This document shows positions 24,476-34,212 of a DNA stretch of 64,000 bases, one piece after another. The stretch comes from Anderseniella sp963787895. Lineage in GTDB: Bacteria; Pseudomonadota; Alphaproteobacteria; Rhizobiales; Aestuariivirgaceae. The translations under genes were made by a program, and so were the position numbers. Position 1 is the stretch's first letter. Each line of letters opens with the position of its first letter. Where the stretch lies: NCBI GenBank assembly GCA_963787895.1, contig CAWBEX010000004.1:1-64000 (forward strand), given 5' to 3'. The notes below the pieces were generated by a model that saw nothing but the letters and a program-made list of their open reading frames with translations, did no database searches and was not told the origin of the DNA.

Positions 24476-25192
24476 TCACAGTGACTGGTACTGCCAATTC
24501 TTGCCCCTCATGAACTGATAGGTGACTGGGCGTTGCACCCGCAACGCGTCTTTGTGGCTGAGTTCAGTTTCAAGTCTGTTGAGAATCTGTCCGGTGATCC
24601 ATGGCAGTTCAAGTGCGCGGGCTTGTTGCAGGGTGACCCAGTGGGCCTCGAGCAGTTCGTTCGTATCTGTAGCAACCGGGGTGTCCAGGTTACAGATGCA
24701 GTTTGCATCTGCAGTGAAGAACCGGGTGTCAAACCGGCGTGGCCTGCCGGGGGGTGTTACAGCCCTTGCCAGCAGGCGTAGGCCTGAAAGGTCTGGTATG
24801 TGACCTGTTGCGAAGAACTGTTGCCAGGCCGTGCTGCGGGTGCGCGGGGCTGGTTGTTTCGTGCCAATGACAAAGCCAACTTCCTCGAATGTTTCACGCA
24901 CCGCCGCCAGTGCAATGCCGCAAGCGCGTTGCGGCGTCACTGAACCCTTCACGGCTGCCAGGAGCTTGGCCTCCACGTCGCCCATCAGGCTGGCGTTGAC
25001 AGGCAACCGTTTGTCGGCGGGATCAACGCGGCCGCCGGGAAAAACAAACTTGCCCGGCATGAACTTGTGCGCATCATGGCGTTTGCCCATCAGGATGCGT
25101 GGTTCAGCTCCGTCGCGGCGAACCAGGATGAGTGTTGCGGCGTCGTGCGGGCGCAATACGCTTGGATGTGGTTTTGTGACGGGTAATTGCAT
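24476..25192 (-). CDS. Nudix-family hydrolase
   Basis: A 238-residue pyrophosphohydrolase of the Nudix superfamily. The Nudix box is visible as the GVTPQRACGIALAAVRETFEE region, ending EEVGF, with GGRVDP ahead of it (FVFPGGRV). The long C-terminal part suggests the CoA-pyrophosphatase-like or NUDT19-like group, but the substrate is uncertain. ATG 25192 opens near the N-terminal ATLILVRR strand. It is followed downstream by rpmG and preceded by the DUF983 gene, all on the minus strand. Confidence 0.85.
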   Translation of the reverse strand: MQLPVTKPHPSVLRPHDAATLILVRRDGAEPRILMGKRHDAHKFMPGKFVFPGGRVDPADKRLPVNASLMGDVEAKLLAAVKGSVTPQRACGIALAAVRETFEEVGFVIGTKQPAPRTRSTAWQQFFATGHIPDLSGLRLLARAVTPPGRPRRFDTRFFTADANCICNLDTPVATDTNELLEAHWVTLQQARALELPWITGQILNRLETELSHKDALRVQRPVTYQFMRGKNWQYQSL

Positions 25193-25222
25193 GGTTTGCA
25201 GGCTAGTGCCGGGCGCACGGGT

Positions 25223-25702
25223 TCACAATGACTTGTCTTCGTTCTTGATGTAGAAATTACCTGCCGCAACAGCATCTTCATCATCCAGCCCAAAACCATG
25301 CATGCCTATTGCCCATTGCAGGCCGACAATGGCGCCCTTTACCCGCGGAAGCAGCCACAAGGTCAGGCCAAATGTGGCAGGCAGCCAGAGTGCCGCATGA
25401 ATCCACATTGCTGGTTCCCATGTCCGCTCTGTGTAAAACACCAACGGTACAAGCAGGTGGCCCACGATGAACATCGTGAAGTACGGCGGGGCATCGTCAG
25501 CCCGGTGGTGGTGGAGTTGCTGGCCGCATTCGCTGCATTGCGGTGAAACTTTCAGGTATCTCGTGAACAAGGAACCCTTGCCGCATCTCGGGCAACGACA
25601 CCTGAAGCCACGCAACATCGCACGCCAGACCGATCTCTTCTGGTCCGGGTGTTGGCTGGCTTCGGCTTCCCAGGCGGGTTCATGTCCGGTGCGATATGAC
25701 AT
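25223..25702 (-). CDS. DUF983 family membrane protein
   Basis: A 159-residue protein with a zinc-ribbon-like start (CRCPRCGKG, then CSECGQQL) followed by two hydrophobic helices (about residues 78-98 and 103-125). This is the standard DUF983 arrangement in alphaproteobacteria, usually found beside rnr as here. ATG 25702 is used; GTG 25708 is two codons upstream. No clear ribosome binding site precedes either. The function is unknown. Confidence 0.82.
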   Translation of the reverse strand: MSYRTGHEPAWEAEASQHPDQKRSVWRAMLRGFRCRCPRCGKGSLFTRYLKVSPQCSECGQQLHHHRADDAPPYFTMFIVGHLLVPLVFYTERTWEPAMWIHAALWLPATFGLTLWLLPRVKGAIVGLQWAIGMHGFGLDDEDAVAAGNFYIKNEDKSL

Positions 25703-25803
25703 GATCACAAGGTGATGGATGAGGCTCCTGATTCACACTTCACGTTGCGCCGCGCGTCAGGATGCCACATCCGCACAGGCGCAACTCTTCAGGATTGGCG
25801 GCA

Positions 25804-28056
25804 TTACCGGCGAGGGTGGCGTTTGGTCTGTTTGCCCCTGCGGTTGGCAGGGCGTTTGCGGGAGGAGGGTGGTTTGCCCTTCGCACCTTGAGACAACATC
25901 TCAAATCGCAATCCGCCTGCTATGGGGGTGACCTCTTTTAGCCGTACGTCGACCATGTCGCCCATCCGGAAAGTTGCGCCGGTGCGTTCTCCAATCATGG
26001 CTTGCGCCTGCTCGTCGTGTACAAAGTATTCGGTACCCAGTGTGGACACCGGAATGAACCCGTCTGCACCGCTTTCGGTCAACGTCACAAACAGGCCTGC
26101 GCCAACCAGTCCGGAGATGCGTGCGGTAAAATCGGCGCCGATCTGCCCCTTTAGATGGTGCGCGATCAACCTGTCTGTTGTCTCGCGTTCGGCCACCATG
26201 GCGCGGCGCTCGGTGACGCACAGCACGCTGGCGATTTCCTCAAGGCATGTCATGTCGTCGGCGCTCAGGCCGTCATCGCCAAGTTTCAGCGCTGTAATCA
26301 GGGCGCGATGAACAATGAGGTCTGCATAGCGGCGGATAGGTGAGGTGAAGTGTGCGTACTTGCGCAGGTTCAGACCGAAGTGCCCCAGATTGTCAGGGGT
26401 ATAAACAGCCTGCGCCTGCGTCCGCAAAACCGTTTGCGAAACCAGATGTTCATTCGCTCCGTCACGTGCCGCTTCCAGAATGCGGTTGAAGTGGTGTGGT
26501 TGCATGACCACGCCCCGTGGCGCGCTGAGGCCCAGCGTCGCTAAAAACTTGGCCAGTGCGTCGACCTTTTCTGGCGAAGGAGATTCATGCACCCGATAGA
26601 TCAGCGGGGTTTTCCTTGTCTCCAGTGTTTCCGCTGCGCAGACATTCGCCTGGATCATGAATTCTTCGATGAGCCTGTGTGCATCCAGTCGTTCAGGCGT
26701 GATCACGCGCTCGATGCTGCCATCTGTGCCGAGGATGAGCTTGCGCTCAGGCAGGTCCAGTTCCAGCGGCTGGCGTTTGTCGCGTGACTTCTTCAGGGTT
26801 TCATAGGCGTGCCACAACGGGCGCAGGACAGTTTCCAGCAGGGGCCCGGTCACTTCATCACAATGACCATCAATGGCTCGCTGCGCCTGCTCGTATGCAA
26901 GCTTGGCAGCAGATCGCATCCAGATGCGGTCGAACCGGTGAGCGGTCTTTCTGCCGTTCTTGTCGAACGTCATGAAGCAGGCGAATGCGGCGCGGTCCTC
27001 GTTGCCGCGAAGCGAGCAAAGATCGGTGGACAGCCGTTCCGGCAACATGGGTACCACGCGGTCCGGAAAGTAGACCGAATTGCCTCGAATGCGCGCTTCC
27101 TTGTCGATGGCAGAGCCGGAGTGCACATATGCCGCCACATCAGCAATGGCAACTATCACCTTGAAGCCGCCCTTGTTGGCTGGATCATCATCCAGCGATG
27201 CCCAAACCGCGTCGTCATGGTCACGGGCGTCAAAAGGATCGATGGTGATAAGCGGTACGTCGCGCATGTCCGTGCGTCCCTTGGGAGGTTTGAGCTCCTT
27301 CAGGTCAGTGGCTGCTTTGATAACTGAATCAGGGAAGTGATCGGGTATGCCGTGCTGATGAATGGCGATGAGAGAAACGTTGCGCTGATCACTGGCATCG
27401 CCCAACCGTTCGATTACGCGGGCTTGAGAGTTGCCACGGCCGCGCTGCCGCAGAATTTCAACCCGAACAAGCTCGCCGGTCTGTGCGCCGGCTTCGTCCC
27501 CGCGCATGATTTCAAAGTCGTTCTTGTCCTTGCGGTTGGCTGAAACAACCGTCCCGCCGGCTTTGCCTCTTGCACTAAACACTCCGACAACATGGGCAGA
27601 CGGCCCCTGCAGGCGGCGGATGATGCTGGCATGATAAGGATAGCTGCTGTCTTCGGCCGGAAAAACCTTGCACAGCAGATGATCCCCGATGCCCGGCGGC
27701 TTGGCAGGGCCTGCGCGCCGGGCGCCTTTGGCGGCTGACAAGATGAGTACACGTGGTGGGCTTGCCGTTTCGTCTACCCATTCTGATGGCTCGCCCACCA
27801 TCTCGCCATCGTCGTCGAGCCCGATCATCCGTATCACGGTGACAGGCGGCATTCCTCCAGCCTGGGCCAACCGCTTGCGGCGAGAGGCTATCAGCCCGTC
27901 GTCTGACATTTTCTTGAGCAATTTTTTGAGTTCGACACGGTCAACACCCTTGATGCCGAATGCTCTGGCGATTTCCCGCTTGCCGACCTTTGCATCGGCA
28001 GTTTTCAGAAACTCCAGTATCTCGTCTGGTGAGGGCAGGCCTCTACCGCGCGCCAT
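25804..28056 (-). CDS. rnr: Ribonuclease R
   Basis: Processive 3'-5' exoribonuclease that degrades structured RNA. The 750 residues hold an N-terminal winged-helix region, cold-shock domains, the RNB catalytic domain with the metal-binding cluster IDPFDARDHDDAV near residue 270, a C-terminal S1 domain, and a basic Arg/Lys/Pro-rich tail. ATG 28056 lies two bases after the topA stop, so topA and rnr are co-transcribed, as in other Hyphomicrobiales. Confidence 0.95.
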   Translation of the reverse strand: MARGRGLPSPDEILEFLKTADAKVGKREIARAFGIKGVDRVELKKLLKKMSDDGLIASRRKRLAQAGGMPPVTVIRMIGLDDDGEMVGEPSEWVDETASPPRVLILSAAKGARRAGPAKPPGIGDHLLCKVFPAEDSSYPYHASIIRRLQGPSAHVVGVFSARGKAGGTVVSANRKDKNDFEIMRGDEAGAQTGELVRVEILRQRGRGNSQARVIERLGDASDQRNVSLIAIHQHGIPDHFPDSVIKAATDLKELKPPKGRTDMRDVPLITIDPFDARDHDDAVWASLDDDPANKGGFKVIVAIADVAAYVHSGSAIDKEARIRGNSVYFPDRVVPMLPERLSTDLCSLRGNEDRAAFACFMTFDKNGRKTAHRFDRIWMRSAAKLAYEQAQRAIDGHCDEVTGPLLETVLRPLWHAYETLKKSRDKRQPLELDLPERKLILGTDGSIERVITPERLDAHRLIEEFMIQANVCAAETLETRKTPLIYRVHESPSPEKVDALAKFLATLGLSAPRGVVMQPHHFNRILEAARDGANEHLVSQTVLRTQAQAVYTPDNLGHFGLNLRKYAHFTSPIRRYADLIVHRALITALKLGDDGLSADDMTCLEEIASVLCVTERRAMVAERETTDRLIAHHLKGQIGADFTARISGLVGAGLFVTLTESGADGFIPVSTLGTEYFVHDEQAQAMIGERTGATFRMGDMVDVRLKEVTPIAGGLRFEMLSQGAKGKPPSSRKRPANRRGKQTKRHPRR

Positions 28057-28058
28057 AA

Positions 28059-30662
28059 TTACCCTTCTGCCTTCGGAGGGGCTTTCTTGGCAGCCTTTTT
28101 CGCCGTCTTCTTGGCTGGTTTCTTCTTGGCAGGCTTCTTCTTGCCCTTGCTGCCGGCTTTTGCTGCAATCAGTTCAAGTGCCTGCTCCAGGGTCACCGAT
28201 TCCGGCGTCATCTCGTTGGGCAGTGTCGCGTTGATCTTGCCGAACTTCACATACGGACCGTAGCGGCCATCCATCACCAGGATGTTGCCTTCACCATCAG
28301 GGTGCGCACCAAGGTCTTTCAGCGCGGATTGCTGGCCGCGTTTGCCGCGAGATGCTGCCTTTTCCGCAATCAGATCGACAGCCCGGTTGAGGCCGACGGT
28401 GAATATCTCTTCGAAATCCGGCAAGTTCGCGTATACGCCATCGTGCAACACAAACGGCCCATAGCGGCCCAGGCCTGCAGTAATCGGATTGCCAGTTTCG
28501 GGGTGAATGCCCACTTCGCGCGGCAGAGACAGCAATCGCAGCGCAAATTCGAGATCCAGGTCTTCAGGCTTGATCGTTTTCGGTATGGATGCGCGAGGCG
28601 GTTTCTCACCGTCTTCTGCCTTGCCGAGTTGCACATACGGGCCGAACCGGCCAGCATGGCGGGTCACGTTGTGTCCGGTTTCCGGGTCCTGGCCAAGCAG
28701 GATGCCGTCAGCAGAAATGGCTTCCGTGTCACCATCACCAGCAGTGCCCAGCTGTTTGGTGAAGCGGCATTCAGGATAGTTCGAACAGCCGATGAATGCA
28801 CCAAACTTGCCAAGCTTCAGTGACAATTGCCCGTTCTCGCATGATGGGCAGGCGCGCCGGTGTGTACCATCTGTGCGCACCGGGAAGATGTGGTTTTCCA
28901 GCAAATCATTGAGAGCGTCGAGAACGTTGGTAACGCGCAGTTCCTTGGTATCGTCAATGTGCGATGAGAAATCGCGCCAGAAGTCTGACAGCAGATGTTT
29001 CCAGTTCTTCTCGCCGGCTGATACCAGGTCGAGTTGTTCTTCAAGGTCAGCCGTAAAATCATACTGCACGTAGCGCTTGAAGAATGAATCCAGAAACGCG
29101 GTAACCAGGCGACCCTTGTCTTCAGGCAGGAGCCGTCGCTGGTCCATGCGCACATAGCCACGATCTTTCAGCACGGTCAGGATGGCTGTGTAGGTCGATG
29201 GCCTTCCAATGCCCAGCTCTTCCATGCGCTTGATGAGGGAAGCTTCTGAATAGCGCGGCGGGGGCTCTGTGAAGTGCTGCACAGGTTCGATCTTGCGCGC
29301 ACCGACCACGTCACCCTTGACCAGTTTCGGCAGGCGCTTGTCGTCTTCGTCTTCGGAATCATCCGTGCCTTCCTCATAGACCTTGAGGAACCCATCGAAC
29401 TTCAGGACCGATCCGTTGGCGCGCAGGGTATATGTCTTGCCATCGGTGCCGGTTGTAGCGATGTCGGCGCTGGTGCGCTCAAAGTCGGCGCTTTCCATCT
29501 GGCTTGCCATGGTGCGCTTCCAGATGAGGGTGTACAGCGCCAGTTGGTCAGCATCCAGGGTGCGCTTCACTTCGTCTGGCTGGCGGGAAAGTTCTGTCGG
29601 GCGGATAGCTTCGTGAGCTTCCTGCGCATTCTTGGCTTTTGTCTTGTAGATCCTCGGTGCGGACGGCAGATAGGGCTCACCATAGGTCTGCTGGATCTCA
29701 TTGCGGCACGCAGCAATGGCTTCATTGGCCATCTGGACGCCGTCGGTACGCATATAGGTGATGAGGCCGGTTACCTCTCCATCGAGACTAACGCCTTCAT
29801 ACAGCCTCTGCGCTACCTGCATGGTGCGCTGTGAAGAAAAGCCCAGCTTGCGCGAGGCTTCCTGTTGCAGGGTAGACGTTGTGAATGGTGCGGCAGGGTT
29901 GCGCTTGGAAGGTTTGGTTTCAACAGTGCGAACCGAGTAGCGGGCATCCTTGAGGGCTGTCTCGATGGTTCGTGCTGCTGTTTCGTTGCCGATGTCCAGC
30001 TTGCCAAGCCGGGTGCCGTCTATCGCTTGCAGGCGAGCCGCAAACTGCTGGCCGGTTCCCGTGGCCATGTCGGCCTCGATTGTCCAGTATTCTTCCTTGA
30101 TGAAGGCTTCGATTTCCAGTTCGCGTTCGCAGATCAGGCGAAGTGCGACAGACTGCACGCGCCCGGCAGATCGCGCGCCGGGCAATTTGCGCCACAGCAC
30201 CGGTGACAGGTTGAAGCCGACGAGATAGTCAAGCGCGCGGCGAGCCAGGTACGCTTCCACCAGTGAGTTGTCTATCTGGCGTGGATGGCGCATTGCCTCG
30301 ACAATGGCGTTCTTCGTGATCGCATTGAACACGACACGCTCTACTGCCTTGTCCTTGATTACGCCCTTCTTGTTCAAGACCTCCAGAACGTGCCAGGAAA
30401 TGGCTTCGCCTTCGCGGTCCGGGTCAGTGGCCAGTATCAGCCGGTCGGCTGATTTCATGGCCGTGGCGATGTCATTAAGGCGCTTCGACGACTTGGAGTC
30501 CATCTCCCAGGACATGGAGAAGTCGTCATCGGGGCGGACAGAGCCGTCCTTCGCAGGCAGGTCGCGGATATGACCATATGAAGCCAGCACCTGATAGTCA
30601 CTGCCCAGGTACTTGTTGATGGTCTTGGCTTTCGCGGGTGATTCAACGACGACTACATTCAT
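28059..30662 (-). CDS. topA: DNA topoisomerase I
   Basis: Type IA topoisomerase that relaxes negative supercoils. The Toprim domain begins MNVVVVESPAKAKTI and includes LATDPDREGEA. The active-site tyrosine is in GLITYMRTDG. One zinc-finger-like CxxC segment (CPSCENG ... GCSNYPECRF) follows near residue 610, then topoisomerase C-terminal repeats. A Lys/Ala-rich tail of about 30 residues ends the 867-residue protein. dprA lies upstream across a 447-base gap that holds a small plus-strand gene. Confidence 0.96.
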   Translation of the reverse strand: MNVVVVESPAKAKTINKYLGSDYQVLASYGHIRDLPAKDGSVRPDDDFSMSWEMDSKSSKRLNDIATAMKSADRLILATDPDREGEAISWHVLEVLNKKGVIKDKAVERVVFNAITKNAIVEAMRHPRQIDNSLVEAYLARRALDYLVGFNLSPVLWRKLPGARSAGRVQSVALRLICERELEIEAFIKEEYWTIEADMATGTGQQFAARLQAIDGTRLGKLDIGNETAARTIETALKDARYSVRTVETKPSKRNPAAPFTTSTLQQEASRKLGFSSQRTMQVAQRLYEGVSLDGEVTGLITYMRTDGVQMANEAIAACRNEIQQTYGEPYLPSAPRIYKTKAKNAQEAHEAIRPTELSRQPDEVKRTLDADQLALYTLIWKRTMASQMESADFERTSADIATTGTDGKTYTLRANGSVLKFDGFLKVYEEGTDDSEDEDDKRLPKLVKGDVVGARKIEPVQHFTEPPPRYSEASLIKRMEELGIGRPSTYTAILTVLKDRGYVRMDQRRLLPEDKGRLVTAFLDSFFKRYVQYDFTADLEEQLDLVSAGEKNWKHLLSDFWRDFSSHIDDTKELRVTNVLDALNDLLENHIFPVRTDGTHRRACPSCENGQLSLKLGKFGAFIGCSNYPECRFTKQLGTAGDGDTEAISADGILLGQDPETGHNVTRHAGRFGPYVQLGKAEDGEKPPRASIPKTIKPEDLDLEFALRLLSLPREVGIHPETGNPITAGLGRYGPFVLHDGVYANLPDFEEIFTVGLNRAVDLIAEKAASRGKRGQQSALKDLGAHPDGEGNILVMDGRYGPYVKFGKINATLPNEMTPESVTLEQALELIAAKAGSKGKKKPAKKKPAKKTAKKAAKKAPPKAEG

Positions 30663-30899
30663 GGTGCTTGGGCTGGTTCCTTAAGCGGTAAGTCGGCCTT
30701 CAGGGAGGGGGCCGCTTGATCAGGTCATGCGTCATATGCGCAAACCCATTGTCAACGCAAGGTCTCGTGCTTGACATTCTACGCTCGTTAAAGTTGTGTT
30801 CAATATAAATTTGCACGTAATGGAAGTTTGAGTTACCGTTGGGTTGTGAGTGACAGGCGAGGTAAACACCACTGACAAAATCGAGGCTGGGCGGTAAAA

Positions 30900-31124
30900 A
30901 TGAAGTTGAGCAGAACTCAAGACACCAGCATTGAAGGTGTTGGCCAGACCTTCAATGGAGTTGAAGTTACCGACTATGTGGCTGAGCTTGCCATGGAACT
31001 GCGCAACATCTGCAAAGATTCCAATCAGGCCTATCTGGCCTACTTGCTGGAAATCGTGTTCATCGAGGCGTCTGAGCTGTCGAATAAGCAACGGGTCGGA
31101 AAAATAAACTCAGGCGCGGATTGA
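30900..31124 (+). CDS. Small conserved-looking protein of unknown function
   Basis: A 74-residue acidic, helical protein. The segment AYLAYLLEIVFIEASEL is amphipathic and could pack in a dimer; no membrane anchor or cysteine pair stands out (one cysteine). ATG 30900 is preceded by GAGGCTGGGCGG. I recall similar small proteins near dprA in other alphaproteobacteria but cannot confirm it. Its end overlaps the convergent dprA end by 15 bases. Confidence 0.55.
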   Translation: MKLSRTQDTSIEGVGQTFNGVEVTDYVAELAMELRNICKDSNQAYLAYLLEIVFIEASELSNKQRVGKINSGAD

Positions 31125-32249
31125 CACGCGCTGGCCTGGATGGCGCTGCAGGTTGCCGGCAAGATCGAGTTCAATAAGAATTGTAGTGACGGTGCGCGCA
31201 GGAATGCCAGATTCCTGAACAAGCGTATCTATCAGCACCGGTTCGGGGCCCATGAGTGCCTCTATCTCGTGCCTTTGGGCTTCGCTCACGCTCAGGTCTG
31301 CTGGCGCGGGGCGCAATCCGGTTTGCTCTTCCTCGAACAATCCAGCGGGTGCGGTGGCGTTGCTTGCGCGGATTGCTGCGCTGCCCTGTCCCAGAACTGC
31401 CAGAACGTCGTCTGCTGATGTCACAAGATTTGCGCCTTCTTTTATCAGCCGGTTGGTTCCTTCCGAGCGGGGGTCCTGCGGGGAGCCGGGTACTGCGAAG
31501 ACTTCACGGCCTGCTTCATTGGCCAGCCGTGCGGTAATCAGAGAGCCTGAGCGCAGTGCTGCCTCAACAACGATAGTTCCTGCGCACAAACCTGCGATAA
31601 TACGGTTGCGGCGGGGGAACAACTCGCTCTTTGGACCGGTTCCAGGCGGCATTTCAGTCAGCACGCAACCGTGTTCGTTGATTGCTTCCTGAAGTTGTGC
31701 ATTTTCCGGGGGGTAGATGACATCGCTGCCGGTGGCGATAACCGCTATGGTGCCTGTGGCAAGAGATGCTTCGTGGGCAGCAGTGTCCATGCCGCGAGCC
31801 AGGCCAGACACGATTGTCCAGCCTTCGCTGCCCAGACCATGGGCTAGTTGCCGGGCAAAGTGCTTGCCGTTGGCAGATGAGTTGCGCGATCCGACGATGG
31901 CGCAGCAGTTGGTGTTCAACAATGTTGCGTCACCCTTCACGAACAGGACGGGTGGGGGTGCGGGCGAGTGTTGCAGAAGTGCAGGGTAGGAGGGGTCGCC
32001 AAGTGTTATGACCATTGCGCTGCATGACCGGGCAGCGTCGACTATCTCTTCGGCGCGATCCCTCGTGCACATCATTGCACCTGAACGGCGATGCCTGGCG
32101 GTCAAATCAGGCAGTGCGGTCAACGCCTGCCTGGCGGATCCGTACACTTCAACAAGCTCCATGTAGGTTGCCGGTCCGACATTGCTGCAATTTGCCAGTT
32201 GCACCCGGCAAAGGCGCTCTTCTTCGTCTGGATAGGCTGGCTCCGGCAT
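31110..32249 (-). CDS. dprA: DNA-processing protein DprA
   Basis: Loads RecA onto incoming single-stranded DNA during natural transformation. The Rossmann-like core is plain: AIVGSRNSSANG, TIVSGLARGMDTAAHEA, AVIATGSDVIYPPEN, and RNRIIAGLC. A C-terminal winged-helix domain (about 320-379) is present. ATG 32249, seven bases after the plsY stop, is preferred over an in-frame TTG at 32273. The order plsY-dprA is conserved in the group. Confidence 0.94.
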   Translation of the reverse strand: MPEPAYPDEEERLCRVQLANCSNVGPATYMELVEVYGSARQALTALPDLTARHRRSGAMMCTRDRAEEIVDAARSCSAMVITLGDPSYPALLQHSPAPPPVLFVKGDATLLNTNCCAIVGSRNSSANGKHFARQLAHGLGSEGWTIVSGLARGMDTAAHEASLATGTIAVIATGSDVIYPPENAQLQEAINEHGCVLTEMPPGTGPKSELFPRRNRIIAGLCAGTIVVEAALRSGSLITARLANEAGREVFAVPGSPQDPRSEGTNRLIKEGANLVTSADDVLAVLGQGSAAIRASNATAPAGLFEEEQTGLRPAPADLSVSEAQRHEIEALMGPEPVLIDTLVQESGIPARTVTTILIELDLAGNLQRHPGQRVSIRA

Positions 32250-32256
32250 CAAGCCA

Positions 32257-32877
32257 CTATTCCTTTGCGCCAACCCGCGATTCCTGGCCTTTCAGCAATC
32301 GGGAAATGTTGGCGCGGTGGGTCAGAAAAATAATCACGGTCATGGCTGCAAGGCCAAAGGTCAGGTTTGTGGCGCCTGTATATGCAGCATAGAGGGTTAC
32401 GATAACAGAGGTCACCAGAGCAGCCAGCGACGAGTAGCGGAATATCGCGACCAGTGACAGCCAGCTGATTGCAAACACCAGCAGGAATGGCCAGCCGAGC
32501 CCAAGGAGAATGCCGACATAGGTTGCTACACCCTTGCCGCCACGAAATTTCAGCCAGTAGGGAAAGATGTGACCCAGAAATGCGCCGAAAGCTGCCGCCA
32601 GTGCTGCGCTTTCGGTTGCTGCATACATGGCAAGCGCCACGGGCAGGGTGCCTTTCAGTGCATCAAGCAACAATGTCGCAACTGCGGCACCCTTGTTGCC
32701 TGTGCGAAGAACGTTGGTCGCGCCAATATTGCCGGAGCCAATCTTGCGTAAATCGCCAAGGCCGAACGCGCGCGCGATTATCACACCAAATGGAATGGAC
32801 CCCAGCATGTAACCGAGGGCAAACCACAGTGAATGACTGCCCAACTCGTGAGGCGATATGCCGAACAATGTTTCCAT
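32257..32877 (-). CDS. plsY: Glycerol-3-phosphate acyltransferase PlsY
   Basis: Inner-membrane enzyme that transfers an acyl group from acyl-phosphate to glycerol-3-phosphate, the first step of phospholipid synthesis. The 206 residues span the membrane about five times. Signature motifs are GSIPFG, the IGSGNIGATNVLRTGNK loop, and the FRGGKGVAT loop. ATG 32877 lies 21 bases after the pyrC stop, so it is part of a pyrB-pyrC-plsY-dprA run. Confidence 0.95.
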   Translation of the reverse strand: METLFGISPHELGSHSLWFALGYMLGSIPFGVIIARAFGLGDLRKIGSGNIGATNVLRTGNKGAAVATLLLDALKGTLPVALAMYAATESAALAAAFGAFLGHIFPYWLKFRGGKGVATYVGILLGLGWPFLLVFAISWLSLVAIFRYSSLAALVTSVIVTLYAAYTGATNLTFGLAAMTVIIFLTHRANISRLLKGQESRVGAKE

Positions 32878-32898
32878 GTCTGCCTCGAGAATCCGATG

Positions 32899-34212
32899 TT
32901 ACCGTGTAGGGAGTTTATACACACTGGCGCCGCCGACAATGGTTTCCAGCACTCGGCCCTCAAAGGCCCGGTTTTCAAATGTTGTGTTGCGTGAGGCTGA
33001 CTTGAGCAGTTCCGCCTCGACAACCCATGGCATTGCAATGTCAACAAGCGCCAGGTCGGCTTGCTTTCCCTGCTGCAGGCAACCGCCCTCGAGCCGCAGG
33101 AGGCGGGCAGGCGAAATCGTCATTGCCGCAATCAGCCGATCCAGCGGCACCTGTCCTGAATGCACCAGCGACAAACCTGCCGATAGCAGCGTTTCCAGCC
33201 CCACAGCACCATATGCCGCTTCTGAGAAGGGCACCCGTTTCGTGTCTGCGTCTTGCGGATCATGGCTGGAAACAATCACGTCTATCGAGCCGTCTGCCAC
33301 GCCCTCGCATAGCGCCTTGCGGTCGTCCTCGCGGCGCAGTGGTGGCGATAGCTTGAAGAATGTACGGTAGGCTCCGATGTCATGCTCGTTCAGCGTCAGG
33401 TGGTTGATGGAAACCCCGCAGGAGACCGGCAACCCCTGTTTCTTTGCCCGCCGAATGATATCCAGCGACGCGGCGCAGGAAATCTGCGCAGCGTGGTAGG
33501 GCGCACCTGTCATTTCCACCAGCCGCAGGTCGCGTTCCAGCGCGATGAGCTCTGCTGCATCGGGTATGCCGGGCAAGCCAAGCCGCGTGGCGGATTCGCC
33601 CGAATGCATGACACCCCCGGCCAGGTCTGCATCCTCGACATGCTGCACCACGAGTATGTTGAAGCTGCCGGCATATTTCATGGCGCGGCTCAACACCTTG
33701 GAATTTCGAACCGACTTGATTGCATCTGTAACAGCCACGGCCCCTGCGTCCTGCAGCAGCCCGAACTCGGCCATCTGTTCTCCGGCAAGACCCTTGGTGA
33801 TCGCGGCCATTGGGTAGACGCGCACGTCAGCGGTGTCCTGTGCCCGGCGCAGCACGAAATCGATGATGGATGCATCATCCATGACCGGAACAGTGTTGGG
33901 CTGGATGACGATGGAGGTCACTCCACCGGCAGCGGCTGCGCGAGAAGCCGACTGAAGCGTTTCGCGGTGTTCGGTGCCGGGTTCACCTGTGAACACCCTC
34001 ATGTCGATCAGGCCCGGAATCAGCAGTGCACCGCGTGCATCAGTGATCTCGGTGTCTTCTGGTAGGCTGGACCTGGTGACAGCTTCGCCCATCCACTTGA
34101 TGATGCCGTTCTCGATGAGAACTCCGCCGGTTTGGTCTAGGTTGTTGGATGGGTCAAACAGGCGCGCATTGATGATGGCGCGGCGCGGGGTGTTCGTCGC
34201 GAAGGCCATCAT
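32899..34212 (-). CDS. pyrC: Dihydroorotase homologue lacking the metal-binding HxH (PyrC'-like)
   Basis: Dihydroorotase-fold protein of 437 residues, translationally coupled to pyrB. The strand that normally carries D-x-H-x-H reads LIDMRVFTGEPG, with no histidine, and the usual catalytic STDHAPH region reads VSSHDPQDAD. The second histidine of the YHxxHxS motif is also lost (YHAAQIS). This resembles the catalytically inactive PyrC' that acts as a structural partner of aspartate carbamoyltransferase in Pseudomonas, and similar proteins are common beside pyrB in alphaproteobacteria. I infer a structural role with PyrB; a true dihydroorotase should be encoded elsewhere. Confidence 0.85.
   Translation of the reverse strand: MMAFATNTPRRAIINARLFDPSNNLDQTGGVLIENGIIKWMGEAVTRSSLPEDTEITDARGALLIPGLIDMRVFTGEPGTEHRETLQSASRAAAAGGVTSIVIQPNTVPVMDDASIIDFVLRRAQDTADVRVYPMAAITKGLAGEQMAEFGLLQDAGAVAVTDAIKSVRNSKVLSRAMKYAGSFNILVVQHVEDADLAGGVMHSGESATRLGLPGIPDAAELIALERDLRLVEMTGAPYHAAQISCAASLDIIRRAKKQGLPVSCGVSINHLTLNEHDIGAYRTFFKLSPPLRREDDRKALCEGVADGSIDVIVSSHDPQDADTKRVPFSEAAYGAVGLETLLSAGLSLVHSGQVPLDRLIAAMTISPARLLRLEGGCLQQGKQADLALVDIAMPWVVEAELLKSASRNTTFENRAFEGRVLETIVGGASVYKLPTR

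Noticed and set aside
30771..30809. Promoter TTGACA...TATAAA before the small gene at 30900
   Set aside because: The spacing between the boxes is 27 bases, too long for sigma-70.
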